The notes beneath the pieces are model-generated. The model saw only the letters and a program-made list of their open reading frames with translations. It had not been told where the DNA came from and searched no databases. The position numbers and the translations under genes were made by a program. From Dehalococcoidia bacterium (GTDB lineage Bacteria > Chloroflexota > Dehalococcoidia > GIF9 > AB-539-J10): DNA of 24,030 bases. Shown here in pieces: positions 23,474-24,030 of the stretch (the stretch's first letter is position 1; the number at the start of each line of letters is the position of its first letter). The DNA is taken from assembly GCA_030589825.1 (NCBI GenBank), contig JAUUZT010000001.1, positions 1 through 24,030 of the forward strand, read 5' to 3'.

Positions 23474-23601
23474 GAAATAATGCATATATCGTATGAAATA
23501 TGAGAACTACTGACTGATATCATTTGACTAATGTTTGTATATCTTTAAAACCTTTAGTTATCTGTAATTAGCTAATACTTTTTAGGTGCCTGTGTTATTC
23601 C

Positions 23602-23629
23602 TTGTTACTTATTTGTACCATGTTATACT
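23602..23629 (+). promoter_or_regulatory. Promoter of ligA
   Basis: TTGTTA (23602-23607) and TATACT (23624-23629) are separated by 16 bases, with an extended -10 TG at 23621-23622. The predicted start near 23636 leaves a 30-base leader with AGGGA 10 bases before the ATG. Confidence 0.55.
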
Positions 23630-23665
23630 TCTAAACAGGTAGTAATAAACAGGGAAGAACTAAAT

Positions 23666-24030
23666 ATGGAAGATATTGGTAAAGCAAAACAACAGGTTTT
23701 ATCCTTACGTAAGCAAATTAATCATCATAACTATTGCTACTATGTATTAGATAGCCCCGAGTTAAGTGATAGTGAATATGATGAAATGATGCTACAACTC
23801 AGACAGTTTGAGGCTAAATATCCCGAACTTATTACTTCTGACTCGCCAACACAAAGAGTGGGAGCCCCGCCAGTGGAGGCTTTTGGGCTTGTGGAACATT
23901 ATCAACCTTTGCTAAGCCTGGCCAATGCCTTTGCGTATGACGATTTGAAGGCATGGTATAAACGAACTGTCAATTTACTTGGAGTAGATAATTTTAGCCT
24001 TGTTTGTGAACCTAAGATAGATGGGCTGGC
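23666..24030 (+). CDS. ligA: NAD-dependent DNA ligase LigA, 5' end only
   Basis: Seals nicks in DNA using NAD+ during replication and repair. The first 121 codons are present; the rest of the roughly 670-residue protein lies beyond the window. The Ia domain shows HHNYCYYVLDSPELSDSEYD (residues 20-39), the NAD-binding segment typical of bacterial LigA, and SPTQRVG. The adenylation motif CEPKIDGLA contains the nucleophilic Lys117 (KxDG). The start is supported by an upstream promoter and AGGGA. In many bacteria ligA sits next to pcrA; here both read rightward but are about 18 kb apart. Confidence 0.95.
   Translation, partial: MEDIGKAKQQVLSLRKQINHHNYCYYVLDSPELSDSEYDEMMLQLRQFEAKYPELITSDSPTQRVGAPPVEAFGLVEHYQPLLSLANAFAYDDLKAWYKRTVNLLGVDNFSLVCEPKIDGL

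Noticed and set aside
1..24030. Mobile elements, CRISPR arrays, rRNA or tRNA genes
   Set aside because: No transposase or integrase motifs, no regularly spaced direct repeats, and no cloverleaf with a GTTCRANNC-type arm was found in any intergenic gap.

Overview
This 24 kb window is a compact, gene-dense stretch of a bacterial chromosome, about 40% G+C by eye. It carries housekeeping genes and shows no sign of a mobile element, phage, CRISPR array or rRNA/tRNA gene. Bacterial SecD/SecF, class II LysRS, NAD-dependent LigA, endonuclease-type MutL and PcrA all point to Bacteria. The gene set (a small DUF2007 protein, a class II HDAC-like deacetylase, adjacent transaldolase and Pgi genes, a signal-peptide/membrane-anchored bactofilin-like protein) resembles Chloroflexota, perhaps Dehalococcoidia. 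That placement is inference from gene content, not proof.

Layout. Positions 1-2762 (minus strand): partial serS, lysS (8-bp overlap) and a DUF2007 gene. Positions 2881-10615 (plus strand): pcrA, mutL, a CCA-adding-enzyme/HD-domain gene, secD and secF; the last two pairs overlap. Positions 10670-14646 (minus strand): an HDAC-family deacetylase, a COG0731-type radical SAM protein, a short region with two doubtful tiny ORFs, and the bifunctional NAD(P)HX epimerase/dehydratase. Positions 14977-19808 (plus strand): transketolase, transaldolase and glucose-6-phosphate isomerase, forming a sugar-phosphate block. Positions 19854-23401 (minus strand): a queuosine-precursor transporter and tRNA-guanine transglycosylase (one unit), then a bactofilin-like exported protein preceded by an overlapping 64-codon ORF. 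Position 23666 to the end (plus strand): the 5' end of ligA.

How the genes work together. pcrA, mutL and ligA all serve replication and repair, and all read rightward, although ligA lies 18 kb away from the other two. tkt-tal-pgi link the non-oxidative pentose phosphate pathway to glycolysis. tgt and the transporter form a queuosine salvage/insertion pair, with no preQ0 biosynthesis genes nearby.

The most interesting non-coding signal is a recurrent promoter type. Several genes have an extended -10 (TGn followed by a TATAAT-like hexamer), and in some cases the start codon lies only 6-14 bases after the -10. This predicts leaderless or near-leaderless mRNAs for the deacetylase, mutL, pcrA and DUF2007 genes. 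The mutL promoter additionally carries a perfect 9-bp inverted repeat between its -35 and -10. I found no convincing wholly new biological system; the candidates worth checking are listed as findings.
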